From an uncultured Zetaproteobacteria bacterium (GTDB lineage Bacteria > Pseudomonadota > Zetaproteobacteria > Mariprofundales > Mariprofundaceae): a stretch of DNA of 47,118 nt. The notes beneath the pieces were generated by a model, which made no database searches, was not told where the DNA came from, and was given only the letters and a program-made list of their open reading frames with translations. Below are positions 46,048-47,118 of the stretch, one piece after another. Location: assembly GCA_947311495.1 (NCBI GenBank), contig CAMZLG010000032.1, positions 1 to 47,118 of the forward strand, written 5' to 3'. The translations under genes and the position numbers were made by a program. How positions within the stretch are numbered: position 1 is the first letter of the stretch; each line of letters opens with the position of its first letter.

Positions 46048-47118
46048 TTACTTATTAATATCAGTTACAACGCCAGCGCCAACTGTGCGTCCACCTTCAC
46101 GGATAGCGAACCTAAGCTCTTTATCCATTGCGATAGGTGTAATCAATGTAACATCCATTGCTACGTTATCACCAGGCATCACCATTTCAGTGCCTTCTGG
46201 CAATTTAACAGAACCCGTCACGTCAGTTGTACGGAAGTAAAACTGTGGACGGTAACCGTCGAAGAATGGCGTGTGACGACCACCCTCATCTTTGTTCAAA
46301 ATGTATGCTTCAGCTTTGAACTCAGTGTGTGGTGTGATTGAGCCAGGCTTAGCCAATACTTGACCACGCTCAACGTCTTCACGTTTTGTGCCACGAAGCA
46401 ATGCACCAATGTTGTCGCCTGCTTCACCACGGTCTAGCAATTTACGGAACATCTCAACACCAGTACAAGTGGTTGTGGTTGTGTCACGAATACCAACGAT
46501 TTCAATGTCGTCACCAACATTCAACACGCCTTGCTCGATACGACCCGTAACCACAGTACCACGACCAGAGATTGAGAACACATCTTCGATAGGCATCAAG
46601 AATGATTTATCAACATCACGTGCTGGTGTAGGAATATAAGAATCCACTGCATCCATCAATTTCATGATTGCTGCTGCGCCGATGTCAGAAGTATCACCTT
46701 CCAATGCTTTAAGTGCAGAACCTGTAATCACAGGAATGTCATCACCTGGGAAATCGTAAGAGTCTAGAAGTTCGCGAACTTCCATTTCCACCAATTCAAG
46801 TAGCTCTTCGTCATCAACCATGTCTGCTTTGTTTAAGAATACAACCAAGTGAGGAACGTTTACTTGGCGAGCAAGAAGAACGTGTTCACGGGTTTGTGGC
46901 ATTGGGCCATCTGCAGCCGATACAACAAGGATACCACCATCCATTTGTGCAGCACCTGTAATCATGTTTTTAACATAGTCTGCATGACCTGGGCAATCAA
47001 CGTGTGCATAGTGACGTGTTGCAGTTTCATATTCAACATGTGCAGTTGAAATTGTGATACCACGCTCGCGCTCTTCTGGTGCACCATCAATATCAGCGTA
47101 GTCTTTAAACTCAGCGCC
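46048..47118 (-). CDS. tuf: Elongation factor Tu, 5' end cut by window edge
   Basis: GTPase carrying aminoacyl-tRNA to the ribosome. 356 residues are present and the frame runs through the right edge; about 40 N-terminal residues with the P-loop are missing. The visible start is the switch I region [21 protein letters not shown], followed by G3 [15 protein letters not shown]4 NKAD and G5 SALK, then domains II and III ([49 protein letters not shown]). An internal ATG at 46965 is not the start. Upstream of rpsJ, as in the str-S10 arrangement. Confidence 0.98.
   Translation of the reverse strand, partial: GAEFKDYADIDGAPEERERGITISTAHVEYETATRHYAHVDCPGHADYVKNMITGAAQMDGGILVVSAADGPMPQTREHVLLARQVNVPHLVVFLNKADMVDDEELLELVEMEVRELLDSYDFPGDDIPVITGSALKALEGDTSDIGAAAIMKLMDAVDSYIPTPARDVDKSFLMPIEDVFSISGRGTVVTGRIEQGVLNVGDDIEIVGIRDTTTTTCTGVEMFRKLLDRGEAGDNIGALLRGTKREDVERGQVLAKPGSITPHTEFKAEAYILNKDEGGRHTPFFDGYRPQFYFRTTDVTGSVKLPEGTEMVMPGDNVAMDVTLITPIAMDKELRFAIREGGRTVGAGVVTDINK

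Overview
The window is a housekeeping stretch of a Gram-negative, proteobacterial-type chromosome with moderate GC. Lipopolysaccharide export (LptD), the periplasmic chaperone SurA, ubiquinone synthesis (UbiG), queuosine tRNA modification (QueG) and a single-b-subunit F1Fo ATP synthase all point that way. The gene mix and the combination of a TraF-like barrel with trpFBA-accD-folC suggest a marine proteobacterium, possibly a Zetaproteobacterium such as Mariprofundus. That is inference from gene content, not a database match.

Layout: 1-5101 reads rightward: the 3' part of queG, a HAD phosphatase, a 315-base non-coding region full of hairpins, thiE-thiD, sspA and mnmA. From 5147 to the end everything reads leftward. 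ackA-pta (acetate/acetyl-phosphate) sits at 5147-8420, followed by a StbDE/RelBE-type toxin-antitoxin pair and a small lipoprotein gene. A long, tightly packed cluster then runs (in transcription order) trpF-trpB-trpA, a metallo-beta-lactamase-fold phosphodiesterase, accD, folC, a STAS-like unknown, ubiG, lptD, surA, pdxA, yqgE, a WrbA-like flavoprotein and thrB. Next upstream is atpI-B-E-F-H-A-G-D-C, closed by a terminator, then an isolated outer-membrane barrel gene. Finally tuf-S10-spc-alpha forms one uninterrupted ribosomal cluster from 47118 down to 31948, with secY, adk, infA, rpmJ and rpoA embedded.

The genes work as linked modules: translation and secretion (tuf to rplQ), energy (atp, ackA-pta), amino-acid and cofactor synthesis (trp, thrB, thiED, folC, pdxA, ubiG) and envelope assembly (accD, lptD, surA). 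Overlapping stops and starts (TGATG, ATGA) in trpFB, pdxA-yqgE-wrbA, rpmC-rplP, atpFH and others indicate translational coupling.

The observation most worth following up is at 9566-9592. A run of 11 G (11 C on the coding strand) fills most of a 15-base spacer between a perfect -35 (TTGACA) and a near-perfect -10 (TATACT) in front of the lipoprotein gene, the architecture of a phase-variable promoter. Others are a SurA with an extra C-terminal NTF2-like domain, an lptD with no ATG or ribosome binding site lying in frame behind the ubiG stop codon, and the structured repeat region upstream of thiE. No tRNA, rRNA, CRISPR array or insertion sequence was seen.
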